Source of the DNA: Mycolicibacterium sp. GF69
Lineage (GTDB): Bacteria > Actinomycetota > Actinomycetes > Mycobacteriales > Mycobacteriaceae
Direction: 5' to 3'
DNA: 64,000 nucleotides
Assembly (NCBI RefSeq): GCF_003284965.1
Contig: NZ_QMEW01000019.1
Location: 1-64,000, forward strand
This document shows positions 34,243 through 42,455 of this stretch, one piece after another. Under the pieces are notes generated by a model, which was given only the letters and a program-made list of their open reading frames with translations, did no database searches and was not told the origin of the DNA. Made by a program: the position numbers and the translations under genes. The first letter of the stretch is position 1, and every line of letters begins with the position of its first letter.

Positions 34243-35693
34243 AGATCCGGCAGCTTGTCCGCGCTGACGGTGGTCTGCAACTCGACGTAAGAGGACAACC
34301 CCTCAGCACCGAACTCGCGGCCGACCCCGGACTGCTTGAACCCGCCGAACGGCATCGTGGTGTCGAGGGTGTACATGTTGATTCCGTAAGTGCCCGTGCG
34401 GATCTCGGCGGCAACCTGCAAACCGTGCGCGGTATCGGCCGTCCACACCGAGCCGGCCAGCCCGTAGTCGCTGTCGTTGGCGATACGAATCGCGTCGCGT
34501 TCGTCGGAGTACTTGAGAACCGTCAACACCGGCCCGAAGATCTCCTCGCGGGCGATCCGCATGTCGTTGGTCGCGTCGGTGAACAGTGTCGGCTGGACGT
34601 ACCAGCCGCGGTCATAGGGCTGTTCGCTGCTGCCCAGGACCATTCGCGCGCCCTCGGCGAGACCGGCCCGGATGTAGTCCTGCACCCGGTGCTGTTGGCG
34701 CTGCGCCACCAGTGGGCCGATGTCGGTTCCGTCGTCGGCGGGGTCGCCCACCTCGAGCTGCGCCATCATCGCTGCGAGTGCCTCCACCACATCGTCGTGA
34801 CGTCGTTCGCTGACCAGGATGCGGGTCTGCGCGACGCAGGCCTGCCCGTTGTTCATCAGGCTCGCTGTCTTCAAATGCGCGACGGTGCGGTCGATGTCGG
34901 CGTCGTCGAGGATGATCGCCGCCGACTTTCCGCCCAACTCCAGGCTGACCCGCTTCAGTTGCTCCCCGCACAGCGCGGCGATACGTCTGCCCGTAGCCGA
35001 CGATCCGGTGAACGAGATCTTGTCCACCCCAGGATGACGCACCAGCGCCTCACCCGTCTCCCGTCCGCCCGGCAGGATCGAGACGACTCCCGCGGGCAGG
35101 TCGATCTCCTCGATCATTTCCGCCAGCCACATCGCGTCGATGGGTGTCTCGGGAGCGGGCTTGACCACGACCGCGCATCCCGCAATGAGAGCGGGGATCA
35201 TTTTCGGCATGATCAGAAACTGGGGAACGTTCCAGGGCACGATCGCGCCCACCACACCGACCGGTGCACGCCTGATGTGCACATCGCCGAACAATCCGCG
35301 TCGCCGCTCCACCCACGGAAACTCCCGCGCCGTCGCAAGATTCAGATGCATCTGGGCGAGCGCCCCTGTCGCCTGTCCCAACCTGCTGAAGCTGCGCGGG
35401 GAGCCCATCTCCGCCGTGATGAGATCGGCCATCTCGTCGGTTCGGGTGGCATAGACCGCAGCGAGCGCCTCGACCTTGTCCAACCGCTCTTCGACGCTCA
35501 TCCGCGGCCACGGGCCGTCGTCGAAAGCCTGGCGGGCGGCGCGCACCGCCCGGTCGACGTCCTCGGCAGCGGCTTGCGGCGTGGCGCCGATCTGCTCCTC
35601 GGTGTGCGGTGAGATCACCGCAATGCGGGCTGCGGTGGCCGGCGTCTCCCAGCGACCGCCGACGAAAAGTTTCTCGTACGTAAGCGATCTCAC
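34239..35693 (-). CDS. NAD-type aldehyde dehydrogenase
   Basis: 484-residue aldehyde dehydrogenase. Oxyanion Asn155 in VPWNVP, catalytic Glu252 in LELGGKS and nucleophile Cys286 in NNGQACV are in the family's positions, and the EEIFGPVLTVLKY motif is present near residue 390. GTG at 35693 is chosen because GAGGAGG lies 7 nt upstream; the 250-residue upstream extension of the open frame has no domain and crosses the next gene. It would oxidise an aldehyde to the acid that the nearby ligase activates. It is transcribed alone, convergent with the MaoC pair. Confidence 0.93.
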   Translation of the reverse strand: MRSLTYEKLFVGGRWETPATAARIAVISPHTEEQIGATPQAAAEDVDRAVRAARQAFDDGPWPRMSVEERLDKVEALAAVYATRTDEMADLITAEMGSPRSFSRLGQATGALAQMHLNLATAREFPWVERRRGLFGDVHIRRAPVGVVGAIVPWNVPQFLIMPKMIPALIAGCAVVVKPAPETPIDAMWLAEMIEEIDLPAGVVSILPGGRETGEALVRHPGVDKISFTGSSATGRRIAALCGEQLKRVSLELGGKSAAIILDDADIDRTVAHLKTASLMNNGQACVAQTRILVSERRHDDVVEALAAMMAQLEVGDPADDGTDIGPLVAQRQQHRVQDYIRAGLAEGARMVLGSSEQPYDRGWYVQPTLFTDATNDMRIAREEIFGPVLTVLKYSDERDAIRIANDSDYGLAGSVWTADTAHGLQVAAEIRTGTYGINMYTLDTTMPFGGFKQSGVGREFGAEGLSSYVELQTTVSADKLPDL

Positions 35694-35909
35694 GCCGGTG
35701 CCTCCTCGTCGACTCACGGGGATCGGCCCGCGGGCGCCGCCACGGCGACGCGGCCTGCCCGCTAACCTCACTATTGATGCAAACATAACAAAGACACCAG
35801 CCCGCCGGCCCATTCGCCGGATCTCCCGACGAGTGTTGCGAAAATCCCTGGTAATCGCGGTCGTCGGCGTATCGTCCCGCTCAACGCGAGGTCGCGATGG
35901 AGGTCGTCG

Positions 35910-36911
35910 ATGGCGCTGCTGAACTCGGTGTCGGTCCGGCGGGCGACGCAGGTGGTCGCCGTGGCTGTGCTCGCCGCCGGAATGGTGGTCGCCGGAGCCG
36001 AAACAACAACCCCGACGGCGCGGGCCTTTTCGAATCCGAACCTGCCCGTCGACCACCTGGAAGTGCCCTCGACCGCGATGGGCCGCACCGTCCGAGTCGA
36101 GTTTCTCTCCGGCGGCCAGAACTCGCCCGCGCTCTATCTGCTCGACAGCATGGAAGCCGGCGACGATTTCAACGGGTGGGACATCAATACGCGGGCCTTC
36201 GACTGGTACCACGACTCCGGCATTTCGGTGGTGATGCCCGTCGGCGGGAAGTCGAGCTTCTACAGCGACTGGTACCAACCGGCGGTGGGCAATAGCGGCA
36301 CCTACACCTACAAGTGGGAGACCTTTCTCACGCGAGAGCTTCCGGCGTGGCTGGCCGCCAACAAAGAAGTACGGCCGACCCGCAACGCGGTCGTGGGATT
36401 CTCGATGGGCGGGTCTGCGGCGCTGACCTTGGCGGCCTTCCACCCACAACTGTTCGTCTACGCGGGATCGCTGTCGGGCTTTTTGAACCTGTCCGCCCCG
36501 AACGGTCCCGGGCAGGTCAGGATCGCCCAGATGTGGAACGGCGGCTTCGATCCCGCCGCGATGTGGGGCCCACCCGGCGATCCGGCGTGGGCCCGCAACG
36601 ATCCGACAGTGCAGGCGGGCAGGCTCGCCGCCAACGGCACCCGCATCTGGATCTATTGCGGCAACGGCACACTCACCGACTCGAGGCTGGCCAGTCCCGA
36701 CGCGCCCATCGCCGGACTCGGCTTCCTCGAGGGGTTCGCGATCGACTCAAACCGCGCGTTCGCCGACGCCTACGTCGCCGCAGGCGGCAACAACGGTGTC
36801 TTCAACTTTCCCGAAGGAATCCACAGCTGGGGGTACGCGGGCCAGCAGCTCGAGCAGATGAAGCCCGACATCGTGCGTGTCTTGGAGGTCGGCCCTGCCG
36901 CGCACGGCTGA
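35910..36911 (+). CDS. antigen-85-family mycolyltransferase/esterase
   Basis: 333 residues with a signal peptide (about 1-39) and an alpha/beta-hydrolase domain clearly of the antigen 85 family: [41 protein letters not shown] and the C-terminal [10 protein letters not shown] are near-identical to the canonical proteins. The catalytic triad is Ser165 (GFSMGG), Glu274 and His305. The disulfide-forming cysteines that follow SDWY in Ag85A/B/C are absent (AVGNSGT instead). It should act outside the membrane on trehalose monomycolate or related esters. It is a stand-alone gene. Confidence 0.92.
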   Translation: MALLNSVSVRRATQVVAVAVLAAGMVVAGAETTTPTARAFSNPNLPVDHLEVPSTAMGRTVRVEFLSGGQNSPALYLLDSMEAGDDFNGWDINTRAFDWYHDSGISVVMPVGGKSSFYSDWYQPAVGNSGTYTYKWETFLTRELPAWLAANKEVRPTRNAVVGFSMGGSAALTLAAFHPQLFVYAGSLSGFLNLSAPNGPGQVRIAQMWNGGFDPAAMWGPPGDPAWARNDPTVQAGRLAANGTRIWIYCGNGTLTDSRLASPDAPIAGLGFLEGFAIDSNRAFADAYVAAGGNNGVFNFPEGIHSWGYAGQQLEQMKPDIVRVLEVGPAAHG

Positions 36912-36961
36912 AGTGTCGCAACGGATTCGCACGCGCCGACATTCGGCCGCCGATGCGACCG

Positions 36962-37369
36962 TTAAGCCTCGTCGGTCGGCGCGGAGTCGCCCCCGGATGC
37001 GTCGAGCACACTGACCGCGATGCCGTAGGGCAGGAACCGCACCCTGCGCGCGGGGTCGGTGTTGTTCTTGTTCGCCCGCAGCGCGTCCAACTCGGTCGGA
37101 TACACCTGCTCGATGTGCGCGCCGCCGTCGTCGTCCACCGTGTAGATCGCCCACACGCCGTCCCCGGTCTCGCCGGTCGTCTCCGGTTCGCGCCTGGGCC
37201 GGGCCGAGCGGGTGAACTCGTCGATCAGACCCGCCCAACCAGCGCGTTCACCCGATGTGGTGAAGAACCTGCCCATACCGTCGAGCGCATCGCGCAGCCC
37301 CTCACCCGCCTCGCGGACGACACGGTCGAATTCCTCGGGGTCGATTCCGAACGGGCCGTTGCTGCTCAT
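36962..37369 (-). CDS. conserved hypothetical protein
   Basis: 135 residues with no signal peptide or membrane helix. An N-terminal helical half (DPEEFDRVVREAGEGLRDALDGMGRFF) joins a C-terminal part with likely beta structure (GVWAIYTVDDDGGAHIEQVYPTEL, then RVRFLPYGIAVSVLD). I do not recognise a named domain; the style is that of small cytosolic proteins conserved in mycobacteria. It stands alone on the minus strand between the antigen-85-like gene and an NTF2-like gene. Confidence 0.7.
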   Translation of the reverse strand: MSSNGPFGIDPEEFDRVVREAGEGLRDALDGMGRFFTTSGERAGWAGLIDEFTRSARPRREPETTGETGDGVWAIYTVDDDGGAHIEQVYPTELDALRANKNNTDPARRVRFLPYGIAVSVLDASGGDSAPTDEA

Positions 37370-37475
37370 GACGCTTCCTCCTGCCGCTCCCGCGCCATCG
37401 CGCGGCGGTAACCCCAGTGTGCCCGCTTGAGCCGGAGTAGTCGACTGAGGCGATCCCTAGTGGTAGGCAACCTTT

Positions 37476-38273
37476 ATGGCCATCTCACCGGCGGACGCCC
37501 TGGCCGCCGTCGAGCGATCCCCGGCGGCGGTCGCCGCTCATGACCGCGACGCCTGGCTGGCCGCATTCACCTATGACGGCCTGGTCGAAGACCCGGTCGG
37601 TTCCCAACCGCACCGCGGGACGGCGGCGATCACCCGTTTCTACGACACCTTCATCGGCCCGCGCGACATCGTTTTCCGTCGCGACGTCGATATCGTGGTC
37701 GGCTCGACCGTGATCCGGGATCTGGACCTCGAGGTCCGGATGTCGGCCGGCTTGACGATGCGGATCCCCGCTTACCTGCGCTACCACCTGGAAGATGACG
37801 GGAGAGAGCTGAAAATTGCTGAGCTATCCGCCTTTTGGGAGCTTCCGGCGATGGTCGGACAGTTCCTGCGCAGCGGCCTTCGATCGGTGCCCGCCGGGAT
37901 ACAGCTGTCCCGGGGCCTCCTGACCAACCAGGGGGTGGTCGGGACGCTCGGCTTTGTCGGTGGATTCCGCGGCGCCGGCGGGCATGGCAAAAAGCAGTTC
38001 CGCGAGTTCCTCGCGGCGGCCCAGGCGGGCGACGAACTCGGCGTGCGGCGCTGGCTGGGCAGTGGTGCGCGAATTACCGCGGGCGAGCACACGCCGTTGG
38101 GCGGCACCGAGCTGTTGTCCCGGCTGACCGGCACCCGCGCCCGCAAATTGATCGGCTCCGGATACAGCCTGGCCTGCGGTGTCGACGGCATCCGGGGCCG
38201 GGCTGTGCTCATCGCCGATGTGGCGGCGAAACCGTTCGCGATCCGGCGGATCCGGTACTACTCCGACCGCTGA
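37476..38273 (+). CDS. tandem NTF2-like protein
   Basis: 265 residues that appear to hold two NTF2-like (SnoaL) domains: residues about 8-125 (ending with the LKIAELSAFWELP strand) and about 170-265 (KKQFREFLAAAQAGDELGVRRWLG to IRRIRYYSDR). The first resembles ketosteroid-isomerase/epoxide-hydrolase-like proteins used for polar lipid substrates; the second is more divergent. No signal peptide. No catalytic residues can be assigned with confidence. It is followed 47 bp later by a small membrane protein gene. Confidence 0.75.
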   Translation: MAISPADALAAVERSPAAVAAHDRDAWLAAFTYDGLVEDPVGSQPHRGTAAITRFYDTFIGPRDIVFRRDVDIVVGSTVIRDLDLEVRMSAGLTMRIPAYLRYHLEDDGRELKIAELSAFWELPAMVGQFLRSGLRSVPAGIQLSRGLLTNQGVVGTLGFVGGFRGAGGHGKKQFREFLAAAQAGDELGVRRWLGSGARITAGEHTPLGGTELLSRLTGTRARKLIGSGYSLACGVDGIRGRAVLIADVAAKPFAIRRIRYYSDR

Positions 38274-38320
38274 CCCACCGAGACGTTTCGCAGCCGACTG
38301 GCCGGGGGAACCCGGCAGCC

Positions 38321-38755
38321 ATGCGACAAACTGATCCGCACCGGCTGGCCATGACCGGCGTGGTCGTGGCCGCGGTGCTCGCGTCCTGCCTGATCCTGCC
38401 CGCGATGGGCAAACTCGCGACACTCGACGGCATCGGCCTCGCCGCCGCCATCGTCGGAATTCCCAGCGGCGCGGTGCTGGTCGCCACCGGCTACCGGTAC
38501 TACGGGTTGGCCCGCAGCGTGGCCGTCGCAGTGGTGGTCATGACGATCGCACTGATCGCCAGTTGGATGTTCTCGGTGTTCGTGGTGGCGTCGGCGCTCA
38601 GCGGTTCGAGCACCACGCTGGCAATGGGCGTGCTGCTGTACGGGATTCCGGCCGTCACTGTGGGGGCGCTGGGATGGCTTGCGCTCAAGCTGGTTCCGGC
38701 GCGGTCTCAGTCGAGCCGTTTGACCTTGTTCGCGGCGGGTAACCGGGCCGCATGA
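38321..38755 (+). CDS. small four-helix membrane protein
   Basis: 144 residues with four hydrophobic stretches (about 10-30, 36-58, 66-90 and 100-125) and a basic C-terminus. ATG at 38321 begins the first hydrophobic helix at a sensible distance; the longer open frame runs as a shadow through the NTF2-like gene. No named family recognised. Its stop overlaps the start of a short acidic protein gene (ATGA). Confidence 0.65.
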   Translation: MRQTDPHRLAMTGVVVAAVLASCLILPAMGKLATLDGIGLAAAIVGIPSGAVLVATGYRYYGLARSVAVAVVVMTIALIASWMFSVFVVASALSGSSTTLAMGVLLYGIPAVTVGALGWLALKLVPARSQSSRLTLFAAGNRAA

Positions 38756-38928
38756 CCCCGCGTGAGGACGACGACAAGAGCGAAGAAGACGTCGCCGAGG
38801 ACGACCACGTTGCATCCTCCCGCGCCGGCAAGAAGGACGACGGCACCTATGTCGGGCGCACATTCTCCGATGACGCGATCGACGCCGAAGAGACCGGAGC
38901 CGAGGCGCGCAGCGACGATCGTCGTTGA
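38752..38928 (+). CDS. short acidic hydrophilic protein
   Basis: 58 residues, starting MTPREDDDKSEEDV, very rich in Asp, Glu and Arg, with no hydrophobic segment and no cysteine. It overlaps the preceding membrane-protein gene by 4 bp (ATGA), which is the main reason to believe it is translated. Likely disordered; no family recognised. Chance remains possible because the sequence is short. Confidence 0.55.
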   Translation: MTPREDDDKSEEDVAEDDHVASSRAGKKDDGTYVGRTFSDDAIDAEETGAEARSDDRR

Positions 38929-39002
38929 CCGCACGAAGTGAAGTATCGATTCGGTCGCAGCGGACGCGTCGGATGCGGCCGGCGCGGTCTCCGTGAGACC
39001 GT

Positions 39003-39575
39003 ATGAGCACCATGGCTGCCGACGATGAGATCACCTACGAGGAATTTGGCCGCAGATTCTTCGAGATCGCCGTGACCGAGGACCGCGTCGGCAACGCCAT
39101 CGCCGACATCGCCGGCGATGCGTTCGAGATGGGCCCGATTGCGCAGGGCCCGGGCAAGCTCGCCAAGGTCACCGCCAAGGTCCGGATTCAGGAACCGCGC
39201 CTGACCCGCGACGTCGGCCCCTTGATCACCTTCGCCATCCGCATCCCGCTGGAGATCGACATGGTTGTCGACCTGCGCATCGACAAGCCGAAGTTCATGG
39301 TCTTCGGCGATATCGCGCTGCGCGCCACCGCACGGGCCGCAGAGCCGCTGCTGCTGATCCTCGATGTCGAAAAGCCGCGGGCGTCCGACATCTCCATCCA
39401 CGTCACGTCGAAGTCGCTGCGCGGCGAAGTGGTGCGGGTCCTCGGCGGCATCGACGCCGAGATCAGGCGGTTCATCGCAGCCCACGTCGCCGCCGAGATC
39501 GACAGCCCGGCGTCGCAGAAGGCCAAGGTGATCGATGTGGGCGCGACCATCGACACCGCCTGGACAGGAATCTGA
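39003..39575 (+). CDS. conserved hypothetical protein
   Basis: 190 residues, no signal peptide. After an acidic N-terminus comes a long region of alternating hydrophobic residues (KVTAKVRIQEPRL, ITFAIRIPLEIDMVVDLRI, KFMVFGDIALRATA) suggesting a beta-rich lipid- or membrane-binding fold, then a C-terminal helical tail. It resembles mycobacterial proteins of unknown function; a similarity to the LmeA/DUF2993 style of fold is only an impression. ATG at 39003; ATG at 39012 is also possible. Confidence 0.7.
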   Translation: MSTMAADDEITYEEFGRRFFEIAVTEDRVGNAIADIAGDAFEMGPIAQGPGKLAKVTAKVRIQEPRLTRDVGPLITFAIRIPLEIDMVVDLRIDKPKFMVFGDIALRATARAAEPLLLILDVEKPRASDISIHVTSKSLRGEVVRVLGGIDAEIRRFIAAHVAAEIDSPASQKAKVIDVGATIDTAWTGI

Positions 39576-39600
39576 GCGGCGCAGGGCGTACGATTCCGGG

Positions 39601-39966
39601 GTGCTTGGCAAACCCGCGTCGGTGCTCGCGCTGACCACTGGACTTCTCGCTGCCGCGGCCGCGGTGGCCGCGCCCGCGCAAGCCGATCCCGTCGATGACG
39701 CGTTTGTGAATGCGGTCACCGAGGCCGGGGTCGTCATGAGCGATCCGAGTAGCGCGGTGGCCGTCGGCCAACAGGTGTGCCCCATGCTGGCCGATCCCGG
39801 TCAGAACGCGGCCGACGTGGCCGCCAGAGTGGCCGACATGGGCGGTATGTCGCTGGGTCCCGCGACGATGTTCACCGGTATCGCGATCTCGATGTTCTGC
39901 CCGGCGATGATCTCGTCGATCGGCAACGGCACCTCGCCGATCCCGCTGCCGTTCCTCGGTATCTAA
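39601..39966 (+). CDS. secreted DUF732-like protein
   Basis: 121 residues: a signal peptide ending AAPAQA at about residue 28, then a helical domain opening DPVDDAFVNAVTEAGV with two cysteines (QQVCPML and MFCPAMI), matching the DUF732 pattern. GTG at 39601 is chosen so the signal sequence starts at once; the open frame extends 22 codons upstream into the previous gene. A second DUF732 protein in this window lies in the mmpL operon. Confidence 0.8.
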   Translation: MLGKPASVLALTTGLLAAAAAVAAPAQADPVDDAFVNAVTEAGVVMSDPSSAVAVGQQVCPMLADPGQNAADVAARVADMGGMSLGPATMFTGIAISMFCPAMISSIGNGTSPIPLPFLGI

Positions 39967-40037
39967 GGGGCCTGATCCCACCGCGGGCGCTTGGACCGCT
40001 CCGACCGCGACGTAGCGCGAGTACACGGCGTCGAACT

Positions 40038-40994
40038 CTAGCGACGAAGAGCGGCCATCACCTGTTCGACACCGGCGGCCACGGCCAGCGCGCGATGACG
40101 TTCGGTCACCTCGGCGCCACCGGCACGCAGCACGTCGACGACATTCGCGACGGCTTCGGCACGGGCGGCGCTGACCGCCACCGCCGTCGCCCACCACGCC
40201 AGCAGCGCGTCCAGCCCCCGACCCGGTTCGGCTCCGAGGTCGACGAGCGCGGCGACGGTCGCGGGCAGTAAACGACGCGCGGCCTGTTCGATCGGCTGCG
40301 TGCCGTCGGGCAGCGCCGCGCTCACCGAGGCGCCGGCACGCGCCAGGGCGCGCACCATCTCGGGGTTGTCGCCATCTAAGAGGCCACCGCTGGCGGGTCC
40401 CTCGATGACATGCATGGGCGTCGCCCCGTCGGAGTCCCGCAGAGCCGGGTCGACGCCGTTCGCCAGGGCGTGGTTCAGCGCCACGGTGCGGCCCGCGCGA
40501 ACGATTTCGTGCAGGATCGTCGTGAAGCGTTCGCCGCCGGCCGACAACGCAATGCGGCGTCCCGCGTCGGCGCCGGCATCGATCAACGCCACCGCGATAC
40601 CCGATGCCAACGTCCGCACTGCGTACCACAGCGGTGACGCACCGCAGGCATCCACCGGATCTGGGTCGGCACCCATCGCGAGAAGTTCGATCACCGCCGA
40701 ATCACCACGGTGCGCCCGACGAAACAGGTCCATGACGTCGGGTCGCAGCGGCTCGGTCCACGCCGGCGGCTCGACACCGAGTGCGCTCAGAACCCGCAGC
40801 GCTCCGATGCGCCCGACGCCGAGGTCGTACCACGGCCAGGGGCCCGGCCCGCGAGCCACGAAATCGTCGACCGGCATCCGCCATTCGGAGACTGACGACG
40901 CTTCACCGCCCTGCGTCCGGAACACCAATTGGGCGCCGTCGCGCGATATGACGACGGATGCGGGCCCGTCCTGGTACCGGGCGAGTTCGGCCAC
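40038..40994 (-). CDS. ankyrin-repeat protein
   Basis: 318 residues. After about 100 N-terminal residues that form a separate region (RDGAQLVFRTQGGEASSVSEW), at least four ankyrin-like repeats follow, visible from segments such as GDSAVIELLAMGADPDPVDACGASPL, SGIAVALIDAGADAGRR, ALANGVDPALRDSDGATPMHV and ALARAGASVSAALPDGTQPI. No signal peptide or membrane helix. Ankyrin proteins mediate protein binding; the partner is unknown. The start is GTG at 40994. It is a single minus-strand gene. Confidence 0.82.
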   Translation of the reverse strand: MAELARYQDGPASVVISRDGAQLVFRTQGGEASSVSEWRMPVDDFVARGPGPWPWYDLGVGRIGALRVLSALGVEPPAWTEPLRPDVMDLFRRAHRGDSAVIELLAMGADPDPVDACGASPLWYAVRTLASGIAVALIDAGADAGRRIALSAGGERFTTILHEIVRAGRTVALNHALANGVDPALRDSDGATPMHVIEGPASGGLLDGDNPEMVRALARAGASVSAALPDGTQPIEQAARRLLPATVAALVDLGAEPGRGLDALLAWWATAVAVSAARAEAVANVVDVLRAGGAEVTERHRALAVAAGVEQVMAALRR

Positions 40995-41018
40995 AGCGAG
41001 GATTGTGCCGAAACGCGA

Positions 41019-41056
41019 AGAGGGGTCCCCCCGTGGGTGCGGGCGGGTACCCCTCT
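41019..41056 (-). terminator. hairpin downstream of the secreted 107-residue protein
   Basis: AGAGGGGT (41019-41026) pairs with ACCCCTCT (41049-41056), 14 bp past the stop of the gene at 41070-41393 on the minus strand. GC-rich without a T-run, like other mycobacterial terminators. It also sits upstream of the ankyrin gene start. Confidence 0.55.
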
Positions 41057-41069
41057 CGAGCAGAATCGG

Positions 41070-41393
41070 CTACTTGACGTCTACATAGACGATGCGGTCC
41101 TGATACGTGGCGTAGTGGTCGGTGCTTCCGATCGCCGGAGCACCGGCGTCGATCCGCGAGTAGCTCTGGCCCTCACGGACCGCAGTGACCTCCGCGTCGC
41201 GCAGGGGAGCGGTGCCGACCTGGGTGACGACGACCCGGTAGCCCTCCGCCTTCAGCTGCGCGATGGTGTCTTCTGCGTTCTGCGGCTCCGCCGGTGCGGC
41301 CGAAACCGGAGCGGCCAGCCCGATCGCAGCTGCGGCCAGCGCACCGGTAGTGGCGAGTCCGATCCTCGTCCTCTTCATTGCCTCTTCTGTCAT
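41070..41393 (-). CDS. small secreted protein of unknown function
   Basis: 107 residues. The signal peptide follows a basic MKRTR stretch and ends near AAPVSAAPA. The mature part has no cysteine and includes AEDTIAQLKAEGYRVVVTQVG, a helix-strand pattern common in small mycobacterial exported proteins, then a strand-rich C-terminus ending YVDVK. ATG at 41393 has GAGAGGA eight bases upstream; ATG at 41378 is nearer the signal and also plausible. A 14-bp hairpin lies 30 bp upstream. Confidence 0.75.
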   Translation of the reverse strand: MTEEAMKRTRIGLATTGALAAAAIGLAAPVSAAPAEPQNAEDTIAQLKAEGYRVVVTQVGTAPLRDAEVTAVREGQSYSRIDAGAPAIGSTDHYATYQDRIVYVDVK

Positions 41394-41422
41394 GCCTTCG
41401 TTCCTCTCGTCCTCGAGCCGTG

Positions 41423-41458
41423 GTGCGGTCCAGACGCTGAGCGCAGCGTCGACCGCAC
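41423..41458. promoter_or_regulatory. long hairpin upstream of the 107-residue secreted protein
   Basis: Outer arms GTGCGGTC/GACCGCAC (41423-41430, 41451-41458) and inner arms GACGCT/AGCGTC (41433-41438, 41445-41450) form a 14-bp stem with a 2-nt bulge and a 6-nt loop. On the minus strand it lies 140 bp after the LmeA-like stop and 30 bp before the next start, so it could be a terminator or a 5'-leader structure. Confidence 0.5.
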
Positions 41459-41537
41459 GTGCGTGGGCTCAATCTTGACAACGACCAGTTGAAGGCTTTG
41501 ATTCCCGGGCGGCACGTGACCGGCAAGCAGCAAATTC

Positions 41538-41582
41538 TCAGTGGCACAGCTTTTCAGTGGCACAGCTTCTCAGTGGCACAGC
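41538..41582. repeat. 16-bp direct repeat, three copies
   Basis: TCAGTGGCACAGC occurs at 41538, 41554 and 41570, exactly 16 bp apart, separated by TTT or TTC. It lies just beyond the LmeA-like stop codon, in a 205-bp intergenic region. No coding role is apparent. Confidence 0.85.
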
Positions 41583-41598
41583 GCCGTTGGATTCGGCG

Positions 41599-42411
41599 TC
41601 AGAGCAGGCGGCCCAGGCGGCTGAGTTGCAACGGTCGCCCAACGACGCTGAGCTGGCTCAGGATGTCCTCGAGACGGGCCAAAGGCAGATCCATGCGCCA
41701 CTCGGCCACCGATGCCGATAGGCGTACCACCCCAGGCGCGAAGCTGATGCCGGTGAGCGCAACGCCGTGCGGGAGTTGCGGCAGGCGCACAGGGTAGGCG
41801 GGCGTGCGGGCAGGTAACGGACAGCGCGTCCGGCGGAAGGTGAGACAGCGGGGCTTGAGCCACAGCGTCGAGCCGTCCATGCGGGCGTCGACCTCCAGGT
41901 GGCCCGCGCCGGGCCGGCGCGCGAGCGCCAGCCTGGCGACACCGTCGGCGCCGACAGCTCCGGACAGCCGCGGCGCCGCCCACTGGAACACATCGTCGAG
42001 CACTGGCGCCGGCACATCCAGCGTCAGCTCGACGGGCGCCGCCACCAGGACCGGCGGTGCAGTGGGGCGGATGTGCACGTTGTGCAGCACCGCGGTCGCA
42101 TGGTCGAACTGCGCCCCGTTCCACGTGATGTCACGGGCCGCCAGCCGAACGTCGTTGAGTTGACCCACCGACAGACCTCGGACGTCGAGTCGCGAGTCGA
42201 ACTCGGTGACGGTCAACGTCAGGTCTGAGTCGTCGAGCCGGACGTTCAGCCGCCTGCCGACTACCAGCCGCCGCACGGTCATGAACAGGGTGCGGTAGGC
42301 CGCTGCCGCCCCGCTGGTGACCGGTGCGACCGCCGCGGAGGACCACAGCGCGGTCAACATGTCGACGGGCCGGAAAGGATCGAATCGGCGCAGTGGTTCT
42401 GGGCGCGTCAT
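41599..42411 (-). CDS. LmeA-like (DUF2993) phospholipid-binding protein
   Basis: 270 residues with the beta-rich layout of the DUF2993/LmeA family: LTVTEFDSRLDVRGLSVGQLNDVRLAARDITW near residues 65-100, and the GVALTGISFAPGVVRLSASVAEWRMDL segment near the C-terminus. LmeA itself is a cell-envelope phospholipid-binding protein involved in lipomannan elongation. This protein lacks a clear cleavable signal, so its location is uncertain. ATG at 42411 is chosen over an upstream frame start. It is divergent from the NDH-2-like flavoprotein gene, the two starts lying 44 bp apart. Confidence 0.75.
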   Translation of the reverse strand: MTRPEPLRRFDPFRPVDMLTALWSSAAVAPVTSGAAAAYRTLFMTVRRLVVGRRLNVRLDDSDLTLTVTEFDSRLDVRGLSVGQLNDVRLAARDITWNGAQFDHATAVLHNVHIRPTAPPVLVAAPVELTLDVPAPVLDDVFQWAAPRLSGAVGADGVARLALARRPGAGHLEVDARMDGSTLWLKPRCLTFRRTRCPLPARTPAYPVRLPQLPHGVALTGISFAPGVVRLSASVAEWRMDLPLARLEDILSQLSVVGRPLQLSRLGRLL

Positions 42412-42455
42412 GGCTCCAGCATTCCCGCTGGGGTCGGTTCCGTACAGTCGTGGAC

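Noticed and set aside
35694..36449. 250-codon upstream extension of the aldehyde dehydrogenase frame
   Set aside because: It runs antisense to the antigen-85-like gene and has no fold. GTG at 35693 has a strong GAGGAGG site.
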